NCBI GenBank assembly: GCA_002323895.1
Contig: DCQM01000223.1
Coordinates: 1-48,276, forward strand
Reading direction: 5' to 3'
DNA length: 48,276 nucleotides
Source of the DNA: Akkermansiaceae bacterium UBA1518
GTDB lineage: Bacteria > Verrucomicrobiota > Verrucomicrobiia > Verrucomicrobiales > Akkermansiaceae
A program made the translations under genes and the position numbers. This document shows, piece by piece, positions 24,737 to 34,549 of this stretch (position 1 is its first letter; each line of letters opens with the position of its first letter). The notes under the pieces are model-generated. The model ran no database searches. It had not been told where the DNA came from and saw only the letters and a list, made by a program, of their open reading frames with translations.

Positions 24737-24952
24737 TCAGATACACGACCATCTTTTCAAAAGGTAGCTTTATACCGTTTCGAGCCAGCCCCTTTCCGCC
24801 AAGATAGCTTATGATATTTCGCTATCCTTAAATAACTAAGGACCGCTAGGACAAATCTTCTCCTCTATGTTTCTTTAAGCTTTAGTTCTTCTAAGTATCG
24901 CTCACTTGACGAATTCCAAGGTTAAGTTGAGAGTTCCGCCACGAAACCGCGT

Positions 24953-27247
24953 ATGAAAATGCTCATGAATTTCCGAACTCTCGCCCTCGGGACCATCCTC
25001 GCCGTATCCTCTTCCGCCATCGCCGATGTCACCGGGTGGCTCAACTGGCGTGGTCCTAATCAAAATGGTACCTCCAACGAATCCAATCTTCCCGACACTT
25101 GGGCACCGGGCTCCGATTCCCAGCTCTGGAAATATGATCTTAACGGCGCGGGTGCTCCCGTCATCGCTAACGGTAAACTGTTCATTTTTGGGTATGGCCA
25201 ATTCGGCGACGACCCGGCCGAGGATGTCCAAGAGACCCTTCTTTGCCTCGACGCCACCACTGGAAAGAAAATTTGGGAGAAACGCTTTCCCGACTACATC
25301 TCTGACGTTGTCTATAATCGCTATGGTGTGGGCTCTCCTGTCATCGATCCTGAGACCGGCAACGTTTACCTTCAAACCTCAAACGGGCGCTGCGTTGCAT
25401 TCACCCCTGAGGGTGAAGCGGTCTGGGAAATCTCACTCATCGAAAAGTTAGCCCGCCTCACCTTCCCGAATGGACGAACCGGATCTCCCGCCGTTTTTGA
25501 GAATCTCGTCATCTTCCACTGCGTAACCGCCAACTGGGGCACAACTGGCCCTGCCCGCGACCGCTTTTATGCCTTTGATAAAATGTCTGGCGAACTCGTT
25601 TGGTATTCAACTCCTGGGGTCCGCCCGGTTGATAGCTCCTTTTCGATGCCCGTCTTTGGGCAACTCGGTAGCCAAGCTGTCTTCTATGCGGGAACCGGGT
25701 GTGGTAACGTCGTCTGCGTCAATGCCCGAACAGGTAAACCTGTTTGGCGATTTCAGCTTTCCCAAGGTGGCGTAAACTCACAGGTCCTCCTTTACGGGAA
25801 AGACAAGCTCATCGCCTTACATGGAAAAGAAAATATCGATGCTACATCCAAAGGCCGCCTTGTATGCCTGAAAATTCCAACCGAGTATCCCAAGGAGCAG
25901 CTAGTTCTTGAACCAAAAGTAGAGATCTGGCGCAACGACGATCACATTGGCTTCACAAGTTCCCCCATCCTCGTAAAGGATCGCGTTTACACCACTAACT
26001 TCACTGGAGAGCTGATCGCCGTTGATGCTGAATCCGGAAAAACCCTTTGGCAGGATAAGCAGGCACCCGATCAAATCCACGCTTCCCCGATTTACGGAGA
26101 TGGCAAAATTTATGCTCCTTGGTTCGAAGGTTCATTTGTGATCACCAAGCCCTCTGACAAAAAGGCTGAAATCCTCTCCCACGCCGACATCAAGTCATCC
26201 GATGGCTCCGGTGTAAAATGTCTTGCGGCTCCCACCATTCTTAATGGTAAAGTCTACCTTTCCACCCGTGACGGACTTTACTGCTTTGGTCTAAACAAAA
26301 AACTCACCAGCAAGAGTTCTCCTGAAACTAGGAAACCGGACGTCGGCCCTATCTCACAACTCCAAATTGTTCCTGCCGAGTTCGCGATTGCCCCAGGTCA
26401 AACGCAGGAATTTCAAGTCTGGGGACTCGATAAGACCGGAAGCCGCGTCTCTATAATCACCGACGGATTGAACTGGCAGAAATTCATCCCGCCCACTGCT
26501 AAGGTGAAAGCCAAGGTGGACGCCACTCTCGACACCAAGACCGGGACCATTTCGGCTGCTAGTAGTGCTATGATCTCTGCGGGAGCCCTTAAGGTTGATT
26601 ACAAAGGAATGTCCGCCACAACCCGAGGTCGTGTTCATGCTGGATCAGGATACAGCGAGAACTTCGAAGCTGTTCCTCTCAAAATGGAATCGCCTGCTGG
26701 AGAAAAAGTCAACTTCCCACCCCTTGCGTGGCTGGGTGCTCGAATCAAGTGGTACATCCTTGAAAAAGATGACTCTAAGGTAATCGCCAATCGTCTCGAT
26801 AATGTTCTCTTCCAACGGACTATGAATTTCTTTGGCGACCCTGAAATGAGCAACTATATTCTTTCCGCTGACGTGATGACTGACGGTAACCGCCGCATTA
26901 AGTCGACTGCGGGCCTTGTGAATCAAAGATACCTCATCACCCTCGTGGGCAACCAAAATATCCTTGAAGTCTCCTCGAATCACGAGCGTGTTAAATCATC
27001 GGTCAAATTCCCAATCAAAGCGAATACCTGGTACTCTCTAAAGACGCATGTTAAGTCAAACGCAGACGGCTCCGGCGAAGTCCGCGCCAAGGCTTGGTTA
27101 AGGGGCGAGGAAGAGCCGACAGAGTGGACAATCGAGGTTCCAGTCAAACGGGTCCACCCGAAAGGGTCAGCTGGCGTTTTCGCTTTCTCACCACAGGCCC
27201 AAAAGCGGGTCTTCCTTGACAACATCACACTCAACGCCGCCAAATGA
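24953..27247 (+). CDS. Exported PQQ-type beta-propeller protein with C-terminal sandwich domain
   Basis: A 764-residue protein with a signal peptide (MKMLMNFRTLALGTILAVSSSAIA). Residues about 27-450 are PQQ-like propeller repeats with the usual LDATTGKKIWEKRF, FDKMSGELVWYS, VNARTGKPVWRF and VDAESGKTLWQD blades. Residues about 455-760 hold a beta-sandwich region (AIAPGQTQEFQVWGLDKTGS, then a LamG/DUF1080-like fold ending VFLDNITLNAAK). No dehydrogenase calcium or PQQ ligands can be confirmed, so it may be a non-enzymatic scaffold of the BamB or outer-membrane type, common in Planctomycetes and Verrucomicrobia. It is followed by a second propeller gene 35 nt downstream. The start could also be the ATG at 24962. 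Confidence 0.85.
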   Translation: MKMLMNFRTLALGTILAVSSSAIADVTGWLNWRGPNQNGTSNESNLPDTWAPGSDSQLWKYDLNGAGAPVIANGKLFIFGYGQFGDDPAEDVQETLLCLDATTGKKIWEKRFPDYISDVVYNRYGVGSPVIDPETGNVYLQTSNGRCVAFTPEGEAVWEISLIEKLARLTFPNGRTGSPAVFENLVIFHCVTANWGTTGPARDRFYAFDKMSGELVWYSTPGVRPVDSSFSMPVFGQLGSQAVFYAGTGCGNVVCVNARTGKPVWRFQLSQGGVNSQVLLYGKDKLIALHGKENIDATSKGRLVCLKIPTEYPKEQLVLEPKVEIWRNDDHIGFTSSPILVKDRVYTTNFTGELIAVDAESGKTLWQDKQAPDQIHASPIYGDGKIYAPWFEGSFVITKPSDKKAEILSHADIKSSDGSGVKCLAAPTILNGKVYLSTRDGLYCFGLNKKLTSKSSPETRKPDVGPISQLQIVPAEFAIAPGQTQEFQVWGLDKTGSRVSIITDGLNWQKFIPPTAKVKAKVDATLDTKTGTISAASSAMISAGALKVDYKGMSATTRGRVHAGSGYSENFEAVPLKMESPAGEKVNFPPLAWLGARIKWYILEKDDSKVIANRLDNVLFQRTMNFFGDPEMSNYILSADVMTDGNRRIKSTAGLVNQRYLITLVGNQNILEVSSNHERVKSSVKFPIKANTWYSLKTHVKSNADGSGEVRAKAWLRGEEEPTEWTIEVPVKRVHPKGSAGVFAFSPQAQKRVFLDNITLNAAK

Positions 27248-27282
27248 ACGGTCGGCAACTCACTTTAAACTAAATCGGAAAC

Positions 27283-28782
27283 ATGAAAACCACCACCGCC
27301 CTCCTCCTTTCAGGACTCTCCATCGTTGCAACAGCCAAAGATTGGCCGATGTGGGGTAATGACCCGACCCGTAACATGGTCGGCGAGTCCAAAGAACTCC
27401 CCACTGAAATCAATCCCGGCGAACTAGATGACGACACCGAAGCTGCCCTTCTCGACAGCGCCAAGAATATTAAGTGGGCAGCCAAGCTAGGGTCTCAAGC
27501 TTACGGAAACACGGTAATCGCCGGAGGAAAAGTCTACATTGGGACCAATAACGAGTCTCCCCGCGACGAAGCGCAAAAAGGAGACCGCGGAGTTCTCATG
27601 GCTTTCGACGAAAAGGATGGTTCTTTCGAATGGCAGCTTATCATTCCCAAGTTAGGCGCCGGCAAGGTCAGCGACTGGGAATACGTCGGACTATGCTCCT
27701 CTCCCGCAGTCGAAGGCAACCGCATGTGGCTTGTCACCAACCGTGGCGAAGTCATCTGTCTCGACACCGAAGGAATGGCCAACGGAAACGATGGTCCTTT
27801 CAAGGACGAGGCTAAATACATGGCGGTCAAGGACGAGGTCGTGAAAGTTACTAAAGAGCACGCGGACATTATCTGGATTTACGATATGCGTGAGGAACTC
27901 GGAATCTTCCCTCACAATGTTTCCTCCTGTTCGCCCGTCGTCGTGGGTGACGTACTTTACACTGCCACATCAAATGGTGTTGATTGGTCCCACACTAATA
28001 TTCCAGCGCCAAATTCTCCTGCTCTTGTCGGGCTCAACAAGAACACCGGAAAACTTCTGGGTGAGGAAGCCTCTGGCGTTTCCACACGTGTTCTTCATGC
28101 TAGCTGGTCCTCTCCCGCCTATGGTGAAATCGGAGGAAAAGATACTATCGTTTGGGGTGGCGGTGACGGATACACCTATGCGTTTGACCCTAAGCCTATC
28201 AAAGACGAGGAGGGCTTCGACGTTTTCAAAGAGCTCTGGCGTCATGACTGCAACCCGGTCGAATACCGGAAGAAAAATGACAAACCCATCAAATATGCAA
28301 CCTACGCTGGTCCTAGCGAAATAATCGGAACGACCGTCATCTCAGATGGCCTCGTTTATTCTATCATTGGTCAGGATCCCGAACATGGCGATGGTGTAGG
28401 CCAAATCACCTGTATCGGCCCCGATGGGAAAGCGAAATGGACCTCTAAGGACACCGGACGCTCAATTTCCACTGTCAGTGTAGCTGGCGGATTGGTTTAC
28501 GCTGCGGAATACGATGGCGACATCCACTGTTTCGACGCCAAAACTGGCAAGCTATATTGGACCCACGAAACACAGTCACGTATCTGGGGATCTACTCTTG
28601 TCGCCGATGATAAGGTCTGGCTTGGAACAGAAGACGGAGAACTCCATATCCTTAGGGCGGGCAAGGAGCTCAAGTCGCTTGCTACAGTTGAATTTCCCGC
28701 TCCTATTTATAGCAGCGCAGTGGTTGCCAACGGCGTCGTCTACGTCGCGACCCAAACCCACCTCTACGCGATCGGCAAGTAA
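27283..28782 (+). CDS. Exported PQQ-type beta-propeller protein
   Basis: A 499-residue protein with a signal peptide (MKTTTALLLSGLSIVATA) followed by PQQ-like quinoprotein blades, for example YIGTNNESPRDEAQKGDRG, FDEKDGSFEWQLI, SWSSPAYGEIGGKDTIVWGG and CFDAKTGKLYWTHETQSRIW. The beginning DWPMWGNDPTRNMV is typical of verrucomicrobial and planctomycete polyvinylalcohol dehydrogenase-like proteins. It lacks the extra C-terminal sandwich of its neighbour. The two are probably co-transcribed and exported; whether either binds PQQ is not known. A strong intrinsic terminator follows at 28806-28838. Confidence 0.87.
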   Translation: MKTTTALLLSGLSIVATAKDWPMWGNDPTRNMVGESKELPTEINPGELDDDTEAALLDSAKNIKWAAKLGSQAYGNTVIAGGKVYIGTNNESPRDEAQKGDRGVLMAFDEKDGSFEWQLIIPKLGAGKVSDWEYVGLCSSPAVEGNRMWLVTNRGEVICLDTEGMANGNDGPFKDEAKYMAVKDEVVKVTKEHADIIWIYDMREELGIFPHNVSSCSPVVVGDVLYTATSNGVDWSHTNIPAPNSPALVGLNKNTGKLLGEEASGVSTRVLHASWSSPAYGEIGGKDTIVWGGGDGYTYAFDPKPIKDEEGFDVFKELWRHDCNPVEYRKKNDKPIKYATYAGPSEIIGTTVISDGLVYSIIGQDPEHGDGVGQITCIGPDGKAKWTSKDTGRSISTVSVAGGLVYAAEYDGDIHCFDAKTGKLYWTHETQSRIWGSTLVADDKVWLGTEDGELHILRAGKELKSLATVEFPAPIYSSAVVANGVVYVATQTHLYAIGK

Positions 28783-28805
28783 CCCTTCCTGACTCGCAAC
28801 TTTTC

Positions 28806-28838
28806 AAATGGGCGCCGTTAATTCGGAGCCCGTTTTTT
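28806..28838 (+). terminator. Intrinsic terminator after the propeller gene pair
   Basis: An 8-bp outer stem (AAATGGGC with GCCCGTTT, one G-T wobble), a G-A mismatch and a 3-bp inner stem (CCG/CGG) around TTAATT, followed by a run of six T. It lies 24 nt after the stop at 28782 and ends the propeller transcript before the CotH gene. Confidence 0.85.
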
Positions 28839-28892
28839 ATTATTCGCTATTCCATCTTTGACTCGATCGACGAACAGAAGTTTACTTGTAAC

Positions 28893-31800
28893 ATGAGGTT
28901 CATCTCCGCCTTTTTGGCAGTAGCACTGTCGTCGAACACAGCTGCCGAGATTCGAATCAACGAAGTGGCAGCCTCTAATGTCAGGTCATTTCCGAACGCA
29001 GCAGACTTTGAGGATTACCCCGACTGGATTGAAATTTCAAATACCTCTTCGAAGAAGGAATCTCTCAACGGTTACTATCTTACCGACGATCCAGAAAATC
29101 TCAAAAAATGGCCCTTCCCACCCAATTCCACAATCAATCCATTTGAGCACCTTGTCATTGTGGCTGACGGGTACGACAAACCAAAGGGCCAAGAATTTTC
29201 CCGTAGCTATGTTGGCGGACAAAAATTCACAACCCAATTCCATCACACAAACTTTAAACTCTCATCAAGCGGCGAAGAAATCATTCTGAGCCATGACAAG
29301 CGTAAGAGAAGTGAAGTCTTCTCAAGAAATTCAAATTGGACCTACTTTGACAAAGCCTTTAACTGGACGCTAATTAATTGGCAGACTCCAAACTATGATG
29401 ATTCTTCATGGAAAACGGGGAGCGGGATTTTTGGCCATGGAGACCCCGAAACTCCTATCATTGAAACCCAGATCAGCTTTGGTCCAGATTCCGAGGCAAA
29501 GCCAATTACAACTTACTTTAGGCAAAAGTTCACCTTGCCATCTGATCTGGCGGGAGGACGGGTAACACCAATTAGCTTCTCCAGTAATTTTAATGATGCC
29601 ATTGCCATCCATCTCAATGGAAAAGAAATTTTGCGCAACAATCTACCCGATGGACCAATCACAAAAAACACTCCTGCAGTCAATACAGTCACCCCGTTCA
29701 CCAATACTCGCCGCCTTGAATTCTTAATATCTGCAGATCAACTCATTCCCGGGGAAAACGTTTGGGCAATCGAAGTGCACCAAGCAGACGCTACCAGCGA
29801 CGACCTCTTCTTCGATTTTAATTATCTCATCGAGATAACGGATCAAAATAACCAAAACACGATTTCAATTGGCTCCAACTTTAGCGAAAATCAATGGTCC
29901 TACCTCGATGAAGGGATCGTACCTGCGCCCAACTGGACTACTCCTGGATTTGATGACTTACCCTGGCAAACAGGGGAAGCGCCGTTCGGATATTTTTCCG
30001 ATCATGAAAGAGTCAATCCCCCCCAAACTGAAACATCATTTGGCGAGGATCCTGAAAGGAAAATCCAAGGCACCTACTTCCGTAAAAACTTCACAGTAGA
30101 GGAAATCGAAAACGTCCGAGCGCTTATCCTAACTTACCTAGCTGATGATGGAGTAATTTTCTATTTGAATGGATCCGAAATCCACAAAGACAACTTTAAC
30201 CCAACTCTCGATACTAGATTAAATCCCTCTCAGGAAATAACCATAGCTCCGGACCATCTCCGTAAGGGAATGAATACGATTGCGGCCTTTGTAACACTCG
30301 CGACTCCCACCTCACCAGCCCTCCGGTTTGACGCGTCACTCAAAATCGAATTGGGCTCCTCTCTAACATTAGTGGACCATATCACGTTCGGCCAACAGGT
30401 TGACGATATTTCTTACGGAAGATCCATCATCAATCCTGCGGCATGGATTTTCATGGCACAACCTACGCCCGGAAGGGCTAATAGCAGCTCCATTGTTTCA
30501 AAAATCCGGGAGGCCAGCACCAGTCCAACATGCACCCCTAAAGGAGGGCTTTACGAACTACCTCTCACTCTAAGCATCACCTCAATTGGTGGAGAAATCC
30601 GCTTTACCACAGATGGATCAAACCCCACTCCGACTTCAGCTCTTTACACAGAACCAATCAAACTGACTGATACGACAGTGGTGAGGGCACAAACTTTCGG
30701 TCTTGGGAAAGTGCCCAGCAAAATCATCACTCATACCTATTTTGTGGGAGAATCTTTCGAAAATGGTCTACCTATCATCTCCGTCACTGCCCCTGATAAC
30801 ACTTTGTTCGACCCTAAATTGGGGATTTACGGAAACCGAAATGCAAGCGGCGGCAACATCCATAAAGGAGTCGATGCTCCTGGTAATTTAGAATTTTTCC
30901 CAGCCGACGGAAGTAACGGATTCTCCATCAATGGTGGCTTTCGTCTTGGGGGCGAAAACAACTTCTTAGCTCACGCGCAGAAGGCCCTAAACTTTGCAAT
31001 CCGCGGCCGTTACGGAGACGACGCACTGAACTACGATCTTTTCCCTGAATCAGGAGTTGGCACCTTCACCTCTCTCACACTCAGAGAAGGAGGAGATGAT
31101 TGGGGAAAAGCGCATCTTACCGATGCTATCTGGAACGCAATTGTGGATGGTCGGATGGAAGTTGAGACAAACCGCTACCGACCCGCTGCCATGTTTATCA
31201 ATGGAAACTACTGGGGTCTCTACAACATTCGAGACCGCTGGGATGAAAACTGGTTTTTTCAAGAATACGGGATAGACAATGGTGAATACGATCACATTCG
31301 CTTTGACCGCAGCGCACTGTTTCTTGAAAATGGTAAAAGTGACGATTGGCGAGAGCTTTTTAGGTTCCTGACCAAACCCCACCCATCAAAACAAGAAGCA
31401 TGGGAAGTACTCGAATCTGAAATTGATATCGATAGCTTAGTCGACTTCACAATCTGCGAAACATTTGGAGGCAACACGAGCTGGCAAGGAAACCGTGAAG
31501 CATGGCAGGACAATCGAAGCAGGGGTAAATGGCGTTGGCTTCTTCCCGATATGGATCGCACTTTTGGCAATACTTCGACCTGGTCTAACGTGACCAGCTT
31601 TATCACAGGAGAAACCACTGTCAGCCAGATGCGTAAGTTTCCCAATTTTAGAAACCGGCTTGCCCAAAGATCGGCGGCTCATTTCACTTCAACCCTTTCC
31701 GCTAATAGAATCAAGAAACTGATCGACAAATTAGGTGCTACCGCCGCACCAGAAATCCCGCGCCAACTGAGCCGTTGGTCAAATCCTACCGAATCAAATT

Positions 31801-34541
31801 ACACAGCCTCCCTTGAGAGAATGAAAAACTTCGTTGACCTCCAAGCAGCGCGATTTCTTGATGAAATTGGAAGTAATACAGTAGAGACACCACTTGCCAA
31901 CCTCACTCTTGCCACCACTGGAGAAGGCAGCTTTCGATTCGCAGGAGTAGAACTCGAGGCTCAAACTTTTAAAGCCTTCGAAGACACGCCCACTGAAATA
32001 GAAGCTATCCCAGCGCCTGGGTTCAGATTTGAGCGCTGGACCGGCCTCGATGGAGGCGCAAAAACCATTTTAAAATTTATCGGAGACACAACTCTTACCG
32101 CCCACTTTTCTCCGGACTCATCGACTGAACTTAGCGGCGTATTATTAAGTGATCTTACCCTGAATCCTGAGAATTCTCCCTACATCATCACCGAGGACTT
32201 AATAGTCCCAATCGGAACCACTCTTTCAATCAAAGCTGGTGTCACGCTTCAATTTCAGTCTGGCATTAACCTCCGTGTTTCTGGAACTTTGAGGGTTGAA
32301 GGATCAGACGAGGAAAAAGTAGAATTTAAAGGGGACCGAGGCGCCATCTGGGGTGGCCTTTCATTCGAGAAAACGACTACCTCCTCCATACTTAATCACC
32401 TTACCTTAAGAAACGCATCCAGAGGAAAAAACCCTCTCATATATCCTTCCGCGATTTCCGGACTCGATGCCGATATCGAAATGAATTTTATCGATATTGG
32501 CGAATCACGAGGGCCGCTTTTCTTTCAGGGTGGTAATATAATCCTACGTGATTCTCTAATCGCCATTCCACTTACTGGGGATGGTCTTAATGTTAAACAA
32601 GGTCGCGCCGAAACCCTCCGCTGCACCTTTATCGGCAATCAATCCCCCGATACGGACGCCATCGATTACGATGGGGTTATTGATGGTGTAATCCGAGATT
32701 GTCGGATCTACGACTTCCAAGGTTTCAATAGCGATGGTATCGACATCGGCGAGACATGCCTAAACTGCCTCATTGAGGGTAATTCGATTTTTTACAGCTC
32801 AGACAAAGGCGTTTCCGTAGGGCAGGGCTCTACCATAACTTTGAAAAATAATCTTATCGTGGGTTGCCCTCTCGGAATCGCAGTAAAAGATGCCGGTTCC
32901 TCCGTTTTGATTGATCAGAACACCATTGTTAATTGCGTAACAGGGGTCGCAGCATACGAGAAAAACTTTGGCTCTGGAGGGGGTAGAGCTACTGTAACGA
33001 ACTCCATTTTTTCGAATTGCGAACAAAATATTACAAAGGATACCTTTTCTTCAATCACGGTAGCTTACAGCTTAAGTGATACAACTCTGCTCTTGGGACC
33101 TCAAAACCTTCTGGGAGACCCGATTTTCGCTGATACTGACGCCTTGAATTTCGAGCTCACCGCAGAGTCCCCCGCTCGCAATGCCGGAGATCCGCAACAT
33201 CAGAATGACCCTGATGGCACCCGAGCTGATATAGGTGCTCGCTATCGCTTCTCTCCAAATGACTACCCCTTCAACCAAACACCAACCATTGTCATCAACG
33301 AAGTCCTAGCAAATTCAGGCGATGCATCCGACTGGATCGAGCTCTACAACCGGACCAATGACCCCCTTGAGATTGGAGGTTGGTATCTGAGCGATTCTAA
33401 ATCGAATCTTATGAAATTTCGTATCCCCTCAGGCACAAGTATTCCGCCCAACGGCTTCCTCACCTTCACCGAGGATCTTCACTTTGGTGAAGCTAGTAAT
33501 GATCCAGGGCGATTTGAGAGCTTTGCTCTGAGTGACACCGGCGAGACAGTTTACCTCACTTCTGCCAATAGCGACGAGCTCTCCCATTATTACTTTAGAG
33601 AAGAATTTGGTCCTTCTCTTGAAGGTCAGACGATTGGCTTCCACTACAAACCCAGCAGCGATTCATACAATTTTGTGCCACTGGAAAACCCAACTCCGGG
33701 AGCGATCAATTCACTTCCCAGGTTGGGCCCAATTGTCATTTCAGAAATTATGTATCATGGCACGGTCGAGTATCTTGAACTCCTCAATGTAAGCTCCAAA
33801 CCTATTCCGCTCCGCGATTGGAAAATCGAACAAGGGATCGAGATCCAAATCAGCTCTGACCTAGTGATAAACCCAAGCCAACGCATTATCCTCTCCGGAG
33901 ACGCCGGCCTCTTCCGATCTCTCTACCGACCAGAAGAAGGGCTTGTGGTTCTAGAATGGGCCGACGGAAAACTCAATAATGGTGGAGAAACTGTGGAATT
34001 GGAGAGACCCGGCCCGCTAAATAAATGGGGAAACCCAACTTTCGTTCGCGTAGACCGAGTGAAGTATGACAACAAACAACCGTGGGATATTGACGCCGAC
34101 GGCACCGGTCTCGCACTTCGTAAGGTCGATGAAAACTCCTACGGGAACGATTTCATCAATTGGCTCGCAAGCCCTCCATCGCCCGGACTCTTCGACACAC
34201 TTGAATCCTTTGAAGAGTGGCAGACTTTTTGGAATCTAGCTCCTGGCGATGGCAATCCTGACCGAGATAGTCTTGATAATATTTTTGAATACGCTTTTGA
34301 CCGGAATCCACTTGTTCGTGACTCCTCAGAACTTATCAGAATCCTTAGGAGTGGCGAAAATACTAGAGTGATCTATCCACTCGAGGCACGCCGACCCGAT
34401 CTAGAGATTCAACTCGAATACTCAACAAATCTAGAGGAATGGAGTTCAGTCCAAACCGAGATTATCGAAAGCCAAAATCAGGCCGATATCACTGACCTTG
34501 ATTCGGGATACTACCGTATCCGAATTCTAAAATTTCCCTAG
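28893..34541 (+). CDS. Giant exported CotH-kinase/lamin-tail-domain protein
   Basis: An 1882-residue secreted protein with a signal peptide (MRFISAFLAVALSSNTAA). Domain order by eye: a lamin-tail domain begins at about 19-140 and appears to resume at about 493-530. Between them lie two beta-sandwich domains at about 150-320 and 330-490. A chitobiase-type C-terminal domain follows at about 545-617 (ITSIGGEIRFTTDGSNPTP). Next is a CotH kinase domain at about 625-985, with WRWLLPDMDRTFG near 881-893 as its likely catalytic Asp region. An InlB-like repeat is at about 1005-1072, a right-handed beta-helix at about 1085-1465, and two further lamin-tail domains at about 1465-1770. CotH kinases phosphorylate extracellular proteins. 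It is probably cell-surface and possibly autophosphorylating. Confidence 0.87.
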   Translation: MRFISAFLAVALSSNTAAEIRINEVAASNVRSFPNAADFEDYPDWIEISNTSSKKESLNGYYLTDDPENLKKWPFPPNSTINPFEHLVIVADGYDKPKGQEFSRSYVGGQKFTTQFHHTNFKLSSSGEEIILSHDKRKRSEVFSRNSNWTYFDKAFNWTLINWQTPNYDDSSWKTGSGIFGHGDPETPIIETQISFGPDSEAKPITTYFRQKFTLPSDLAGGRVTPISFSSNFNDAIAIHLNGKEILRNNLPDGPITKNTPAVNTVTPFTNTRRLEFLISADQLIPGENVWAIEVHQADATSDDLFFDFNYLIEITDQNNQNTISIGSNFSENQWSYLDEGIVPAPNWTTPGFDDLPWQTGEAPFGYFSDHERVNPPQTETSFGEDPERKIQGTYFRKNFTVEEIENVRALILTYLADDGVIFYLNGSEIHKDNFNPTLDTRLNPSQEITIAPDHLRKGMNTIAAFVTLATPTSPALRFDASLKIELGSSLTLVDHITFGQQVDDISYGRSIINPAAWIFMAQPTPGRANSSSIVSKIREASTSPTCTPKGGLYELPLTLSITSIGGEIRFTTDGSNPTPTSALYTEPIKLTDTTVVRAQTFGLGKVPSKIITHTYFVGESFENGLPIISVTAPDNTLFDPKLGIYGNRNASGGNIHKGVDAPGNLEFFPADGSNGFSINGGFRLGGENNFLAHAQKALNFAIRGRYGDDALNYDLFPESGVGTFTSLTLREGGDDWGKAHLTDAIWNAIVDGRMEVETNRYRPAAMFINGNYWGLYNIRDRWDENWFFQEYGIDNGEYDHIRFDRSALFLENGKSDDWRELFRFLTKPHPSKQEAWEVLESEIDIDSLVDFTICETFGGNTSWQGNREAWQDNRSRGKWRWLLPDMDRTFGNTSTWSNVTSFITGETTVSQMRKFPNFRNRLAQRSAAHFTSTLSANRIKKLIDKLGATAAPEIPRQLSRWSNPTESNYTASLERMKNFVDLQAARFLDEIGSNTVETPLANLTLATTGEGSFRFAGVELEAQTFKAFEDTPTEIEAIPAPGFRFERWTGLDGGAKTILKFIGDTTLTAHFSPDSSTELSGVLLSDLTLNPENSPYIITEDLIVPIGTTLSIKAGVTLQFQSGINLRVSGTLRVEGSDEEKVEFKGDRGAIWGGLSFEKTTTSSILNHLTLRNASRGKNPLIYPSAISGLDADIEMNFIDIGESRGPLFFQGGNIILRDSLIAIPLTGDGLNVKQGRAETLRCTFIGNQSPDTDAIDYDGVIDGVIRDCRIYDFQGFNSDGIDIGETCLNCLIEGNSIFYSSDKGVSVGQGSTITLKNNLIVGCPLGIAVKDAGSSVLIDQNTIVNCVTGVAAYEKNFGSGGGRATVTNSIFSNCEQNITKDTFSSITVAYSLSDTTLLLGPQNLLGDPIFADTDALNFELTAESPARNAGDPQHQNDPDGTRADIGARYRFSPNDYPFNQTPTIVINEVLANSGDASDWIELYNRTNDPLEIGGWYLSDSKSNLMKFRIPSGTSIPPNGFLTFTEDLHFGEASNDPGRFESFALSDTGETVYLTSANSDELSHYYFREEFGPSLEGQTIGFHYKPSSDSYNFVPLENPTPGAINSLPRLGPIVISEIMYHGTVEYLELLNVSSKPIPLRDWKIEQGIEIQISSDLVINPSQRIILSGDAGLFRSLYRPEEGLVVLEWADGKLNNGGETVELERPGPLNKWGNPTFVRVDRVKYDNKQPWDIDADGTGLALRKVDENSYGNDFINWLASPPSPGLFDTLESFEEWQTFWNLAPGDGNPDRDSLDNIFEYAFDRNPLVRDSSELIRILRSGENTRVIYPLEARRPDLEIQLEYSTNLEEWSSVQTEIIESQNQADITDLDSGYYRIRILKFP

Positions 34542-34549
34542 TAGGCTAT

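Noticed and set aside
24737..24952. Regulatory or coding element between holA and the first propeller gene
   Set aside because: Only a 6-bp hairpin (about 24824-24841) without a T-run and no convincing promoter or frame.
24902..25375. 157-codon minus-strand open frame
   Set aside because: Mostly antisense to the first propeller gene; no signal or domain.
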